Shown: one piece after another, positions 49,162 through 57,270 of the stretch
How the letters are laid out: each line of letters starts with the position of its first letter
Position numbering within the stretch: position 1 is the first letter of the stretch
DNA from: Sinorhizobium medicae
Lineage (GTDB): Bacteria; Pseudomonadota; Alphaproteobacteria; Rhizobiales; Rhizobiaceae
Length of the DNA: 64,000 bases
Direction of reading: 5' to 3'
Assembly: GCF_007827695.1 (NCBI RefSeq)
Contig: NZ_VITA01000001.1
Coordinates: forward strand, 124,001 to 188,000
Notes under the pieces: generated by a model
The model's input: only the letters and a program-made list of their open reading frames with translations
The model's database searches: none
Told to the model about the DNA's origin: nothing
Made by a program: the position numbers and the translations under genes

Positions 49162-50055
49162 TCAACCCGCCGCCCGATCGAGGCGCAAGAGGCCGACGAT
49201 AACGATAGCGATCATCCCGATGATCATGAACACCCATGTGGATGCAGCGGCTCCAAGGCCGAGGTCCTGAAAACTGATAAGTTGATCGCGCGCATAGATC
49301 GACATCGTCATGGTGTTTTCGTTGTTTGCCGCGAGCACATAGCTCAAGTCGAACATGCGAAGCGCGTCGAGCGAGCGGAAAAGGATGGCAACGCCGATCG
49401 CCGGCATGGCGAGCGGCAGGGTTATGGACCAGAAGCGCTTCCAGTGGGGCACGCCGGAAACCTCCGCCGCCTCGTATATTTCCTCGGGGATCAGTTGCAG
49501 GCCGGCCAGAATGAGAAGCACCATGAACGGCGTCGTCACCCAGACATCGATGAAGATCACCGTTCCAAGAATCAAGGACGGGTCGGCTGTCCAGGCGATA
49601 CCCTTTTCAACGAGTCCCAGTGCGACGAGAAGCTTGTTGATCAGGCCGAACTGGTCGTTGAGCATCCATTCCCAAATGCGCGCCGAGACGACCATCGGCA
49701 TCGCCCAGGGGATGAGGATCGCAGCCCTGACGATGCCGCGGCCGAGAAAGGCACGGTGAAGGAGCAAGGCGATGGCAAGCCCAAGGAGTGTCTCCAGAGC
49801 GACGGATACGAGCGTGAAAACCAATGTGTTCGTAACGGCGCCCCAGAACACCGGATCGTCGGCTACCTCCACGAAGTTGTCAAAACCTACAAATCCGTAG
49901 TCCGAGGGCGCATCGAGGTAGGCGTCGGTGAAGGAGAAGAAAATGCTGCGGCCGAGCGGCCATATCGCTACCGCGGCCAGCGTCAGCAGCAAGGGAAGCA
50001 GGAAGAGCCATGCGGTGCGGTGCTGCTGGCGCTCCATCCGGCGGGCGGCGTTCAC
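49162..50055 (-). CDS. Sugar ABC transporter permease, MalF type
   Basis: A 297-residue permease of the MalF/UgpA type with about six membrane segments. The EAA loop (EIYEAAEVSGVPHWKRFWSITLPLAMPAI) is intact. It overlaps the ATPase gene by 4 bp, so the two are coupled. With the MalG-type partner it forms the heterodimeric channel. Confidence 0.93.
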   Translation of the reverse strand: MNAARRMERQQHRTAWLFLLPLLLTLAAVAIWPLGRSIFFSFTDAYLDAPSDYGFVGFDNFVEVADDPVFWGAVTNTLVFTLVSVALETLLGLAIALLLHRAFLGRGIVRAAILIPWAMPMVVSARIWEWMLNDQFGLINKLLVALGLVEKGIAWTADPSLILGTVIFIDVWVTTPFMVLLILAGLQLIPEEIYEAAEVSGVPHWKRFWSITLPLAMPAIGVAILFRSLDALRMFDLSYVLAANNENTMTMSIYARDQLISFQDLGLGAAASTWVFMIIGMIAIVIVGLLRLDRAAG

Positions 50056-51164
50056 GACGACGCTCCAAGGGACAGCGGAATGCTCGTGCGGTGGTCGATG
50101 CGCCTGCCATCCTCTCCGAAGAGGTAGAGGCTTTCCGGCTGCCAGGTCAGGCCGACGGGCTCGCCGGGCGTGATTTGCGGCGGGCTCCCCGTCGCACGGA
50201 TCGTCCAGACCAGCGTTTCGGTGAGACGCACATAGCAGAGATATTCGTAGCCGAGATCCTCCATCCGCTCGAAGGTTCCGCGTATGGCGCCCTTCACATC
50301 CGCACCGACGAGCTGCAGACTTTCCGGCCGCAATCCGAGCTCGACGGGCGTTCCTTCTGCCGCAGCGAGATCGGCCGCATAGGTGAAGCCGCCTGCACCC
50401 CTGAGCATCGAAACGGCCGCACCGGCCGTCTCCAAAGGGGCGAAATTCATCCTCGGACTGCCGAGGAACCCGGCAACGAAGCGATTTGCCGGCCGGTCGT
50501 ACAGCGCGCGAGGCCGCCCCACCTGCTCGATCTTCCCGTGATTGAGGATCACGATCCGGTCGGCGAGCGTCATCGCTTCCGTCTGATCGTGGGTGACATA
50601 GATCATCGTCGTCCTGACGTCGGCATGCAGCTTGGCGATCTCGAAGCGCATTTCCATGCGCAGGTCCGCGTCGAGATTGGAAAGCGGCTCATCGAAGAGG
50701 AAAACCTCCGGCTGGCCGACCAGCGCTCGACCGATCGCGACGCGCTGCCGCTGACCGCCGGAAAGCTGGCGCGGCCGCCGCTCGAGCAGATGGCCGATCT
50801 TCAGCATGTCGGCGACCCTCGCGACACGGCGCCGCATCTCGTCTTTGCCGAGCCGCGCCGTTTCGAGCGCGAAGCCGATGTTCCGCGCGACGTTCATATG
50901 GGGGTAGAGCGCATAGGACTGGAAGACGAAGGCAAGTCCTCGCTTCGAAGCGGGCACATCCGTCACCTGGTCGCCACCGATAAATACGTCGCCGCCGGAA
51001 ACCGGGACGAGACCGGCAATCAATCGCAAAAGCGTCGACTTCCCGCAACCGGACGGACCGACGAAGACGACGAATTCGCCGTCCTCGATCTCGAGGTCGA
51101 TGGACCGGATCACGTCATAGGTACCGAAGGTCTTGCTGACATTCCTCAGGGTGACCGAAGCCAT
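50052..51164 (-). CDS. Sugar ABC transporter ATPase, UgpC/MsmX type
   Basis: A 370-residue ATPase. Walker A (GPSGCGKST), the signature (LSGGQRQRVAIGRAL), Walker B (VFLFDEPLSNLD) and a C-terminal TOBE domain (about residues 280-360) are present. The start at 51164 gives the canonical MASVTLRNVSKTFG; AAGGA lies upstream. It lies 188 bp after the binding-protein stop, with a stable hairpin in between. Confidence 0.95.
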   Translation of the reverse strand: MASVTLRNVSKTFGTYDVIRSIDLEIEDGEFVVFVGPSGCGKSTLLRLIAGLVPVSGGDVFIGGDQVTDVPASKRGLAFVFQSYALYPHMNVARNIGFALETARLGKDEMRRRVARVADMLKIGHLLERRPRQLSGGQRQRVAIGRALVGQPEVFLFDEPLSNLDADLRMEMRFEIAKLHADVRTTMIYVTHDQTEAMTLADRIVILNHGKIEQVGRPRALYDRPANRFVAGFLGSPRMNFAPLETAGAAVSMLRGAGGFTYAADLAAAEGTPVELGLRPESLQLVGADVKGAIRGTFERMEDLGYEYLCYVRLTETLVWTIRATGSPPQITPGEPVGLTWQPESLYLFGEDGRRIDHRTSIPLSLGASS

Positions 51165-51317
51165 TCCATTTTCCTTCCAGAACGGTTTTCTGTTCCATTC
51201 GAACATCGAACCATCCAAGGCTTTACGACTGCGCACTTGCTGACGGGGACGGTTTCCGATTGTCCCGCCAGTTCTTCAGGCCTTTCACGGCAGCGCGGCC
51301 CGCGCCACCGTGTCGAT

Positions 51318-51347
51318 GCGGCGCCCCCGACCGGCCGAGGGCGCCGC
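51318..51347 (-). terminator. Intercistronic hairpin after binding-protein gene
   Basis: GCGGCGCCC at 51318-51326 pairs perfectly with GGGCGCCGC at 51339-51347, a few bases beyond the binding-protein stop codon on the minus strand. It has no T run. Such hairpins usually protect the upstream message, raising binding-protein yield relative to the membrane parts. Confidence 0.6.
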
Positions 51348-51352
51348 TCTCG

Positions 51353-52615
51353 TCATTTCGCTTTAACGTCGCGTTCGAGGCGTCGCTCGAGATCGGCGAG
51401 TTCCTTCGCGACATCGTCCTTGCCGGAGATGATGTCGTGAACCGCCCGGTAGAAGGTACGGGAAACACGATTATAGTTCTTGCCCGTGGCTGCCGAGGGA
51501 CGCGCGACCGATTCTTCGAACGCGGTCTTCGCCATGCCGAGGAACGGAATCTTCGCCAGCACATCGGCGTCTTCGTAGAGCGCCTCCACGGTCGGATTGT
51601 AGCCGCCTTCGATTGCACGCATCTTCTGGTCTTCCGCACCTACCATGTAGCGCAGCAGCTCCGCTGCAAGCTCCGGATTCTTGGAATATTTGGAAACGCC
51701 GAGATAGGCGGTACCGAGCGCACCGCTCGACTTCTGGCCTTCCGCACCCACCGGAAGCGCGCTCACCCCGACCTTGCCGACGAGCTTGCCGCCTTCGGCC
51801 TGCGACGTTCCCCACACATAAGGCCAGTTCCGGTGAAAGACGGCATTGCCGCTCTCGAAGAGGGCACGCGAGTTTTCCTCATCGTAGTTCAGAACCCCCT
51901 CAGGCGAAATCGTCCCGATCCAGCCGCGCGCACGGCTCAAAGCCGCCTCCGTCTTGGGATTGTTGATTGTCACCTCTCCGTCGTCGGAAAGGATCGTGCC
52001 GCCGCCGGCCGAAGCGATCCACTCCAGCGCATCGCAGGTCAGGCCCTCATAGCTCCGGCCCTGCCAGGCATAGCCCCATATATCCGGACTGCCGACCTTG
52101 CGTTCCGCATCCTGAATCTCCTTGGCGGTCGCCGTCAGTTCGTCCCAGGTCTTCGGAGGCTGCTTGCCGTACTTCTCCAGCAGGTCCTTACGATAGAACA
52201 TCAGGCCGGTGTCGATGTAGAAAGGCATCGACAGGAGCTTGCCGTCGAGGCGCGCCGCATCCGCGGCAGAGGCGAAATGCGCCTTCACCTCCTCCTCAGG
52301 TACGAGAGACGTCAGGTCGAGGAGATGATCCTTGAACATACCCAGCCAGATGACGTCGATGTAGAGGACATCCATGTCGGACGACTGGGCCGCGAACAAT
52401 TGCTGATAGATCGGAATGGCGTCGTCGAGGTTCTGCGGCATCCGGTTGAGTTTCACGTCATGGCCGGTTTCTTTCGTCCATTTCTGGACAGCCTTCTCGC
52501 AAAGCTCGTAGTCGGTCGCCGAGCAAAACATCGAAACGGTATCCGCCTTTGCGGGAAAGGCGGATACGACGGCAATGACGGTCATACCTGCCAGTGTTTT
52601 CAAAAGATGCTTCAT
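51353..52615 (-). CDS. Extracellular sugar-binding protein
   Basis: A 420-residue periplasmic binding protein of the CUT1 group with a Sec signal (cleavage near AKA-DTV). Domain landmarks include LLEKYGKQPPKTWDELTATAKEIQDAERK and MEKDxxx-type loops near the end (AFEESVARPSAATGKNY). The ligand is probably an oligosaccharide or glycoside, given the GH4 glycosidase and PfkB kinase genes in the same operon. It is 10 bp downstream of the kinase gene. Confidence 0.93.
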   Translation of the reverse strand: MKHLLKTLAGMTVIAVVSAFPAKADTVSMFCSATDYELCEKAVQKWTKETGHDVKLNRMPQNLDDAIPIYQQLFAAQSSDMDVLYIDVIWLGMFKDHLLDLTSLVPEEEVKAHFASAADAARLDGKLLSMPFYIDTGLMFYRKDLLEKYGKQPPKTWDELTATAKEIQDAERKVGSPDIWGYAWQGRSYEGLTCDALEWIASAGGGTILSDDGEVTINNPKTEAALSRARGWIGTISPEGVLNYDEENSRALFESGNAVFHRNWPYVWGTSQAEGGKLVGKVGVSALPVGAEGQKSSGALGTAYLGVSKYSKNPELAAELLRYMVGAEDQKMRAIEGGYNPTVEALYEDADVLAKIPFLGMAKTAFEESVARPSAATGKNYNRVSRTFYRAVHDIISGKDDVAKELADLERRLERDVKAK

Positions 52616-52625
52616 GTTCGTTCCC

Positions 52626-53585
52626 TCATTTGTTCTCTTGTGAACGCAAGCTATATCGCGGCTCCCGCCGCCGATATTGCGTCAGATCCTCTTTGAAAGG
52701 CAGGTTGCGGCCGCCGTATCCCGTCACTGCCAGCGAGCCGCAGATCACACCGAGCTCGATGGCGCCCTCGATATCAGGCTCGGTCAATAGCCCGTGAACG
52801 AAGCCGGCGTTGAAACTGTCGCCTGCGCCCGTGGTATCGAATACGGCGACGGCGAGCGCCGGCATTCGGGTCGTCCGCCCTTTGGAGGCGGCAATCGCTC
52901 CATCCGCTCCGCACTTGATGACGACAGTCGGACAGAAGCGGGCGATCGATGAAAGCGCGCGCTCCACGTCGTCTTCGCCCGTCAGCGCCTTTGCTTCCGA
53001 TGCGTTCGGCAGAAAGACGTCGATCAGCCCCAGCATCTCCTCCATTCCGGGGGTCGACAGCCGATAGTCGACATGCTGACAGTCGGAGCAGACGGTGATA
53101 CCGAGGCTGCGCGCCGCCTCGATAAGCCGCCCCCGTTCATCGTCGAGCGAGAAGCCCTGAAGAAGCAATATGCGCGGCCTGATCCGCGCCAGATCCTCAG
53201 GCGTCGGCAGGGGATCGGGCTCTTCGGCGTAGCTGATGAATCCGCGGTCGTGCGCGAAGGAAAAAGCTGCACTGACGCGGCGCAGCGGCCTGTCGAGATG
53301 GATGAAGAGGCGATCATCTATATTCTCGCTGCGGGCTTGATCGACGATCATGCGGCTGAAGATATCGGTGCCGAATTGACACCACCAACCGGCGCTCGTT
53401 CCGAGCCGCGCAAAGCCCAGCGCCGTCGAATAGGCGGCACCGGGAACCCACTCGAACTCCTCCGCCCAGAGATCGGCGCTGATCTTCGGTACTTCCGGGA
53501 GCCCGCGGAAGATAAGGTCGAAGTAGTACTCTCCGACCACCATAACGTCGTAGCGGGAACGGACGCCGTTGTCGTTCACGACCAT
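52626..53585 (-). CDS. PfkB-family carbohydrate kinase
   Basis: A 319-residue ribokinase/PfkB-family kinase. VVGEYYFDLIFRGLPEVP is the N-terminal substrate region and DTTGAGDSFNAGFVHGLL is the C-terminal signature with the catalytic Asp. It phosphorylates a sugar released from the imported compound; the exact sugar is unknown. It overlaps the GH4 gene by 10 bp, so the two are translationally coupled. Confidence 0.92.
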   Translation of the reverse strand: MVVNDNGVRSRYDVMVVGEYYFDLIFRGLPEVPKISADLWAEEFEWVPGAAYSTALGFARLGTSAGWWCQFGTDIFSRMIVDQARSENIDDRLFIHLDRPLRRVSAAFSFAHDRGFISYAEEPDPLPTPEDLARIRPRILLLQGFSLDDERGRLIEAARSLGITVCSDCQHVDYRLSTPGMEEMLGLIDVFLPNASEAKALTGEDDVERALSSIARFCPTVVIKCGADGAIAASKGRTTRMPALAVAVFDTTGAGDSFNAGFVHGLLTEPDIEGAIELGVICGSLAVTGYGGRNLPFKEDLTQYRRREPRYSLRSQENK

Positions 53586-54961
53586 TCCCCTGCGAATTCA
53601 GCATGTGCCGCGAGATATTCATCGACGAGAGGCACCGCGCGCGAGTAGGAAAGCACCAGGGGATGAGCCATGAGCGCCTGTACGGCGAGATCGCGGCTGC
53701 GTTGCCTGATCGCCCGCACGGCCAGCCGCTCGTAGCGCTTCACACTATGGACGAGCTGCGCCTGCGCTTCCGGCATGGCACCGATCTTCATCGGCCGAAT
53801 GCCGTCCTGGCCCACCACGCAGCTCACCTCGACGACATCGTCGTCCCGCAAGCCTTCGATGGCACCTTCGTTGCGCACGTTCAGGCCGCTATAGCACGCT
53901 TTTCCGGTCTGCAGCGCATCGACGAGGTTGAGCGCGACACCGGCATAGCCCTCTCCCTCCTCACCCGTCTCCCCGGCGGCGAGGCCCTCGACAAGCCTGT
54001 CGGCCTCTTCCATGCTGGGGGCGTCTGCCAGCGCGTAATGCATGTAGGTGGCGTTGCGCCGCCGCTCGTAGGCGTAGTAAGCAGCAAGAGCCGCCTCGGC
54101 ATCGGCATCCATATCCATGGCGCTGAGCCGGGTGATCAGTGCCGCGTTCAGGTCCTTGACCTCCTCGCCGCGCGTGCGCGCATCAGCCTTGAGCGCCTCG
54201 ACCGCCTTCTCCGCATAATAATAATAGTAGAGATATTCGTTGATCCAGTTGCGCTGGCTTCTGATCAGGCCCGCATCGAACATTCGCTGCGATGTGGAGC
54301 GAATGAATCCGTCGTCATCGAGCAGCGGCTGAAGAACTTCCCTGCCGTCGATCGTCGCGCGTCGCGTAAAGGAAAGATGGTTCAGGCCATAAACCTCGCA
54401 GTGCACGTCGTTCTGCGGCACCTTGTACCAGCGCGCCAGCGCTTCCTGCGCCCCGTTCGCCCCGTCACAAATGCCGACGGTGCGATGATAACCTTCGTCT
54501 TGTAGCGCCTGGGTCACGAGTCCCGCCGGATTGGTGAAGTTGAACAGCCACGCATCCGGACTGACGTTCTTCAGGATCTCGGCATATTTCAGGATGACCG
54601 GAATGCTGCGTAGCGCCATGGCGAAGCCGCCGGGGCCGGTCGTTTCCTGGCCGAGCACCCCATGGGCCAACGCAATGCGCTCATCCTTGATGCGCCCATC
54701 CTCGTCGCCCGGGCGAACCGTCGTAACGACGTAACTCGCCCCTTCGAGCGCGCGCTCGGCGTCGGCGGCCATTGTGATCCGGACGGGAGACTGCATGCGA
54801 CGCGCCAGTTCCTGACTTATGCGCCCGAAGAGTTCGAGTTTCCGTTCATTGATGTCCTGCAGACAGATCTCGGTCAGGTCGCTTCTTTCCGCGCGCCTGA
54901 GGGCCGAGCCGACAAAAAGGGGCGCCCGGACGCCGCCGCCGCCGATCAAGGTCAGTTTCAT
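53576..54961 (-). CDS. GH4 family glycosidase
   Basis: A 461-residue NAD- and metal-dependent glycosidase of family 4. The N-terminal Rossmann motif (LTLIGGGGVRAPLFV), the SYVVTTVRPGD substrate region, NFTNPAGLVTQAL, and GICDGANGAQE with YGLNHLSF hold the Cys and His that bind the metal. Many GH4 members act on 6-phospho-glycosides, but here an ABC importer and not a phosphotransferase system supplies the substrate, so it may act on a non-phosphorylated or separately phosphorylated sugar. It is the first gene of the operon. Confidence 0.93.
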   Translation of the reverse strand: MKLTLIGGGGVRAPLFVGSALRRAERSDLTEICLQDINERKLELFGRISQELARRMQSPVRITMAADAERALEGASYVVTTVRPGDEDGRIKDERIALAHGVLGQETTGPGGFAMALRSIPVILKYAEILKNVSPDAWLFNFTNPAGLVTQALQDEGYHRTVGICDGANGAQEALARWYKVPQNDVHCEVYGLNHLSFTRRATIDGREVLQPLLDDDGFIRSTSQRMFDAGLIRSQRNWINEYLYYYYYAEKAVEALKADARTRGEEVKDLNAALITRLSAMDMDADAEAALAAYYAYERRRNATYMHYALADAPSMEEADRLVEGLAAGETGEEGEGYAGVALNLVDALQTGKACYSGLNVRNEGAIEGLRDDDVVEVSCVVGQDGIRPMKIGAMPEAQAQLVHSVKRYERLAVRAIRQRSRDLAVQALMAHPLVLSYSRAVPLVDEYLAAHAEFAGEWS

Positions 54962-54995
54962 TCTTTACTCCGCCGTTCCGCTCGTGGTATCGCTA

Positions 54996-55011
54996 CTGGA
55001 TATAACCAGTT
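54996..55011. promoter_or_regulatory. GntR/HutC-type operator
   Basis: ACTGG at 54996-55000 and CCAGT at 55007-55011 form a perfect dyad around ATATAA, 35 bp upstream of the GH4 start. The TGG-6-CCA dyad with an AT core is typical of HutC-subfamily repressors, and the cognate GntR gene is divergent next to it. Confidence 0.75.
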
Positions 55012-55163
55012 ATGTCAATTCATGGCGGCGCTGGTTTTCTTTCGTTTGCCATGCCCGTTGCCGGAGCATCGGCATGCTGGCGAACGCTGTTCACCACTTG
55101 TCTTCGGCCCGGGCAGGTGCAATGCAATTCATCATCCCGAAACCCGCGCTGAAACCAGAGAGC

Positions 55164-55937
55164 ATGGCACGACAGGAAAACCTCCCGGACGAAAGGCCGA
55201 TCGACCGCAATCATCCGGATGCGCTTTACGCGCAACTGCGAAATCTTCTGAGAGGCATGATCGAGCGTCGCGAATTGGCGGTAAACGACAAGCTCCCGTC
55301 GGAGCGGGAACTCGTGGCAGTTTACGGCGTCAGCCGCATCACCGTGCGCCAGGCGATCAAGGAACTCGAAAACCTCGGTTATCTGCAAACGCGGCCCGGA
55401 AAGGGTATCTACGTAACCGAGCCCGCTCCGGTCTACGAACTGGAGGTGGTTCGCAGCTTCACCCAGACGGCCCATGCCAACAACCGAAAGCCGGGCATGC
55501 GGCTTCTCAGGGCGGAGATCGCACGGGCCGACCCGGAAGTTGCGAGACCGCTTTCACTCCCGACCGGGGCAGAGGTAGTGTTTCTGGAAAGACTCCGCCT
55601 CCTCGATGGCGTGCCGGTGGTCGTGCAGAGGGATTGGTTCTCCGCCTCGCTGACTCCTGGCATCCTCGACATCGACTGGACGGTCGAAAACAGGTCGCTT
55701 TACGATGAGTTCGAGAATCGCTACGGCATCCTTCCGTCACGCGGACAATCGACGCTGAGCGCGAGGCTTGCATCCGACCTCGAGGCCTCCCTCCTCCAGC
55801 TCGATCGGCCGGCCGCCGTGCTGACGCTGGATCAGATTGCCTATGACAGCCACAACCGTACCGTAAACATCAGCGCCGCGGCCTATCATCCGACCCGCTA
55901 TCCGCTCTCGCTGACGCAGTCGCACCGACGCTTCTGA
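55164..55937 (+). CDS. GntR/HutC-family repressor of the sugar operon
   Basis: A 257-residue repressor. The GntR helix-turn-helix (NDKLPSERELVAVYGVSRITVRQAIKELENLGYLQTRPGKGIYV, residues about 40-85) is followed by a UTRA ligand domain (LERLRLLDGVPVVVQRDWFSASLTPG). An in-frame ATG at 55122 is a possible longer start. It is divergent from the sugar operon, with a clear operator between. The inducer is probably a product of the imported sugar. Confidence 0.9.
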   Translation: MARQENLPDERPIDRNHPDALYAQLRNLLRGMIERRELAVNDKLPSERELVAVYGVSRITVRQAIKELENLGYLQTRPGKGIYVTEPAPVYELEVVRSFTQTAHANNRKPGMRLLRAEIARADPEVARPLSLPTGAEVVFLERLRLLDGVPVVVQRDWFSASLTPGILDIDWTVENRSLYDEFENRYGILPSRGQSTLSARLASDLEASLLQLDRPAAVLTLDQIAYDSHNRTVNISAAAYHPTRYPLSLTQSHRRF

Positions 55938-55953
55938 TATCGCACCTGCCGAC

Positions 55954-57270
55954 TCAATCTTCCCGGAAGGCATGCCGCATCTGATCCGTGAGCGGCTTAG
56001 TCAAATAGGAGATCACCGTACGGTCGGCGATCTTGATGAACACTTCCGCCGGCATGCCCGGATAGAGCGAAAGCCCCTTCAGCTTGGCGAGGCTCTCCGT
56101 CTTCGGGCGAATGCGCAGGGGATAGTAGCTGGCTCCGGTGCGCTCGTCGGTGACGAGATCCGGCGCGACCGTCACCACTTCGGCCTCCACTTCAGGGGTG
56201 GTGCGCTGATTGAAGGCACTGAAGCGGATTTCAACCGATTGGCCGACACGGATCTGGTCGATGTCATGGGTCGCTACCTTCGCCTCGACGGTCAGGTCGT
56301 CGACCTCCGGTACGACGAGCATCAGCGTTTCACCCGGATTGATGACGCCATTGACCGTGTGAATTGCCAGCTGGTAGATGCGCCCGGAAAGCGGGGCGGT
56401 GATGTCGAGGCGGCGCAACTGGTCGGCGGCCGCCGTGCGGCGTTCCTCATATTCTGCGATCTTGGCTTCGACGTCGGTCAGTTCCTTGGAAATTTCGGTG
56501 CGCCGGTCCTCATCGAGCTGCAGGATCTGCAGGTCGATCTCGCTCGACTTGCCGCGCGCCTGGGCGCGGGCCGCGATATGTCGGCCACGCCCACCCTCGA
56601 GTTCCGCGCGCTGGCGCTTCAGCGTCGTAACGCGTTGCATCGGCACGAGCCCCTGACCGAAAAGCGAGTCGACCCCGGTCAGTTCCTCCGCGATCAGCTT
56701 CAGCGCGTCCTCGATCGCGTTCAACTGTACCGTCAGACCCTCGGTCTCGTCGGCAAGCTGCGCCTTTCTCGAATCGAGCTGACCCTTCATGCCCAACAGG
56801 GCCGAGCGACGGTTCGCGAAGAGCCTCTGTTCGCCGTCGATGAGCTTCGCCGCCGCCGTGCCGGAGATGAACTCGGCGAGATCTTCTTCTATCTCGAAGG
56901 ATGCGGCACCGATCCGTTCGGCCAGCAGCCGGGCACGGCGGGCATAGAATTGTGCCAGCGTGCCTTCGATGATCGCGAGATTGGCGCGTACCGTCGTGCC
57001 GTCGAGGCGGATCAGCACCTGGCCGGCCTCAACCCGATCGCCCTCCTTGACCAGGAGCTCTCCGACGATGCCGCCGGTCAGATGCTGCACTTTCTTGACA
57101 TTATCGTCGACGACCACGACGCCGCCGGCGACGATCGCGCTGGACAGTTCCGTTGTCGCGGCCCAGCCGCCGACGCCCGCCACGAGGGCGAGCGCAAGAA
57201 CCGAGACGCCGATCAGATGCCGGGAGAGCGACCGATGTGCAGTCGGTTTCGCCTGGGGCCATCCCCTCAT
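55954..57270 (-). CDS. HlyD-family type I secretion adaptor
   Basis: A 438-residue membrane-fusion protein (PrsE/HlyD-like). One membrane helix (residues about 18-38) is followed by a lipoyl-type half-motif (VQHLTGGIVGELLVKEGDRVEAGQVLIRLDG), a long coiled coil (about 130-300) and a C-terminal beta barrel (GMPAEVFIKIADRTVISYLTKPLTDQMRHAFRED). It joins the inner-membrane ABC exporter to an outer-membrane tunnel. It overlaps the ABC gene by 4 bp. No type I substrate or TolC gene is adjacent. Confidence 0.93.
   Translation of the reverse strand: MRGWPQAKPTAHRSLSRHLIGVSVLALALVAGVGGWAATTELSSAIVAGGVVVVDDNVKKVQHLTGGIVGELLVKEGDRVEAGQVLIRLDGTTVRANLAIIEGTLAQFYARRARLLAERIGAASFEIEEDLAEFISGTAAAKLIDGEQRLFANRRSALLGMKGQLDSRKAQLADETEGLTVQLNAIEDALKLIAEELTGVDSLFGQGLVPMQRVTTLKRQRAELEGGRGRHIAARAQARGKSSEIDLQILQLDEDRRTEISKELTDVEAKIAEYEERRTAAADQLRRLDITAPLSGRIYQLAIHTVNGVINPGETLMLVVPEVDDLTVEAKVATHDIDQIRVGQSVEIRFSAFNQRTTPEVEAEVVTVAPDLVTDERTGASYYPLRIRPKTESLAKLKGLSLYPGMPAEVFIKIADRTVISYLTKPLTDQMRHAFRED

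Noticed and set aside
50010..51440. 476-residue plus-strand frame
   Set aside because: Antisense to the sugar ABC ATPase gene, which has all nucleotide-binding motifs.
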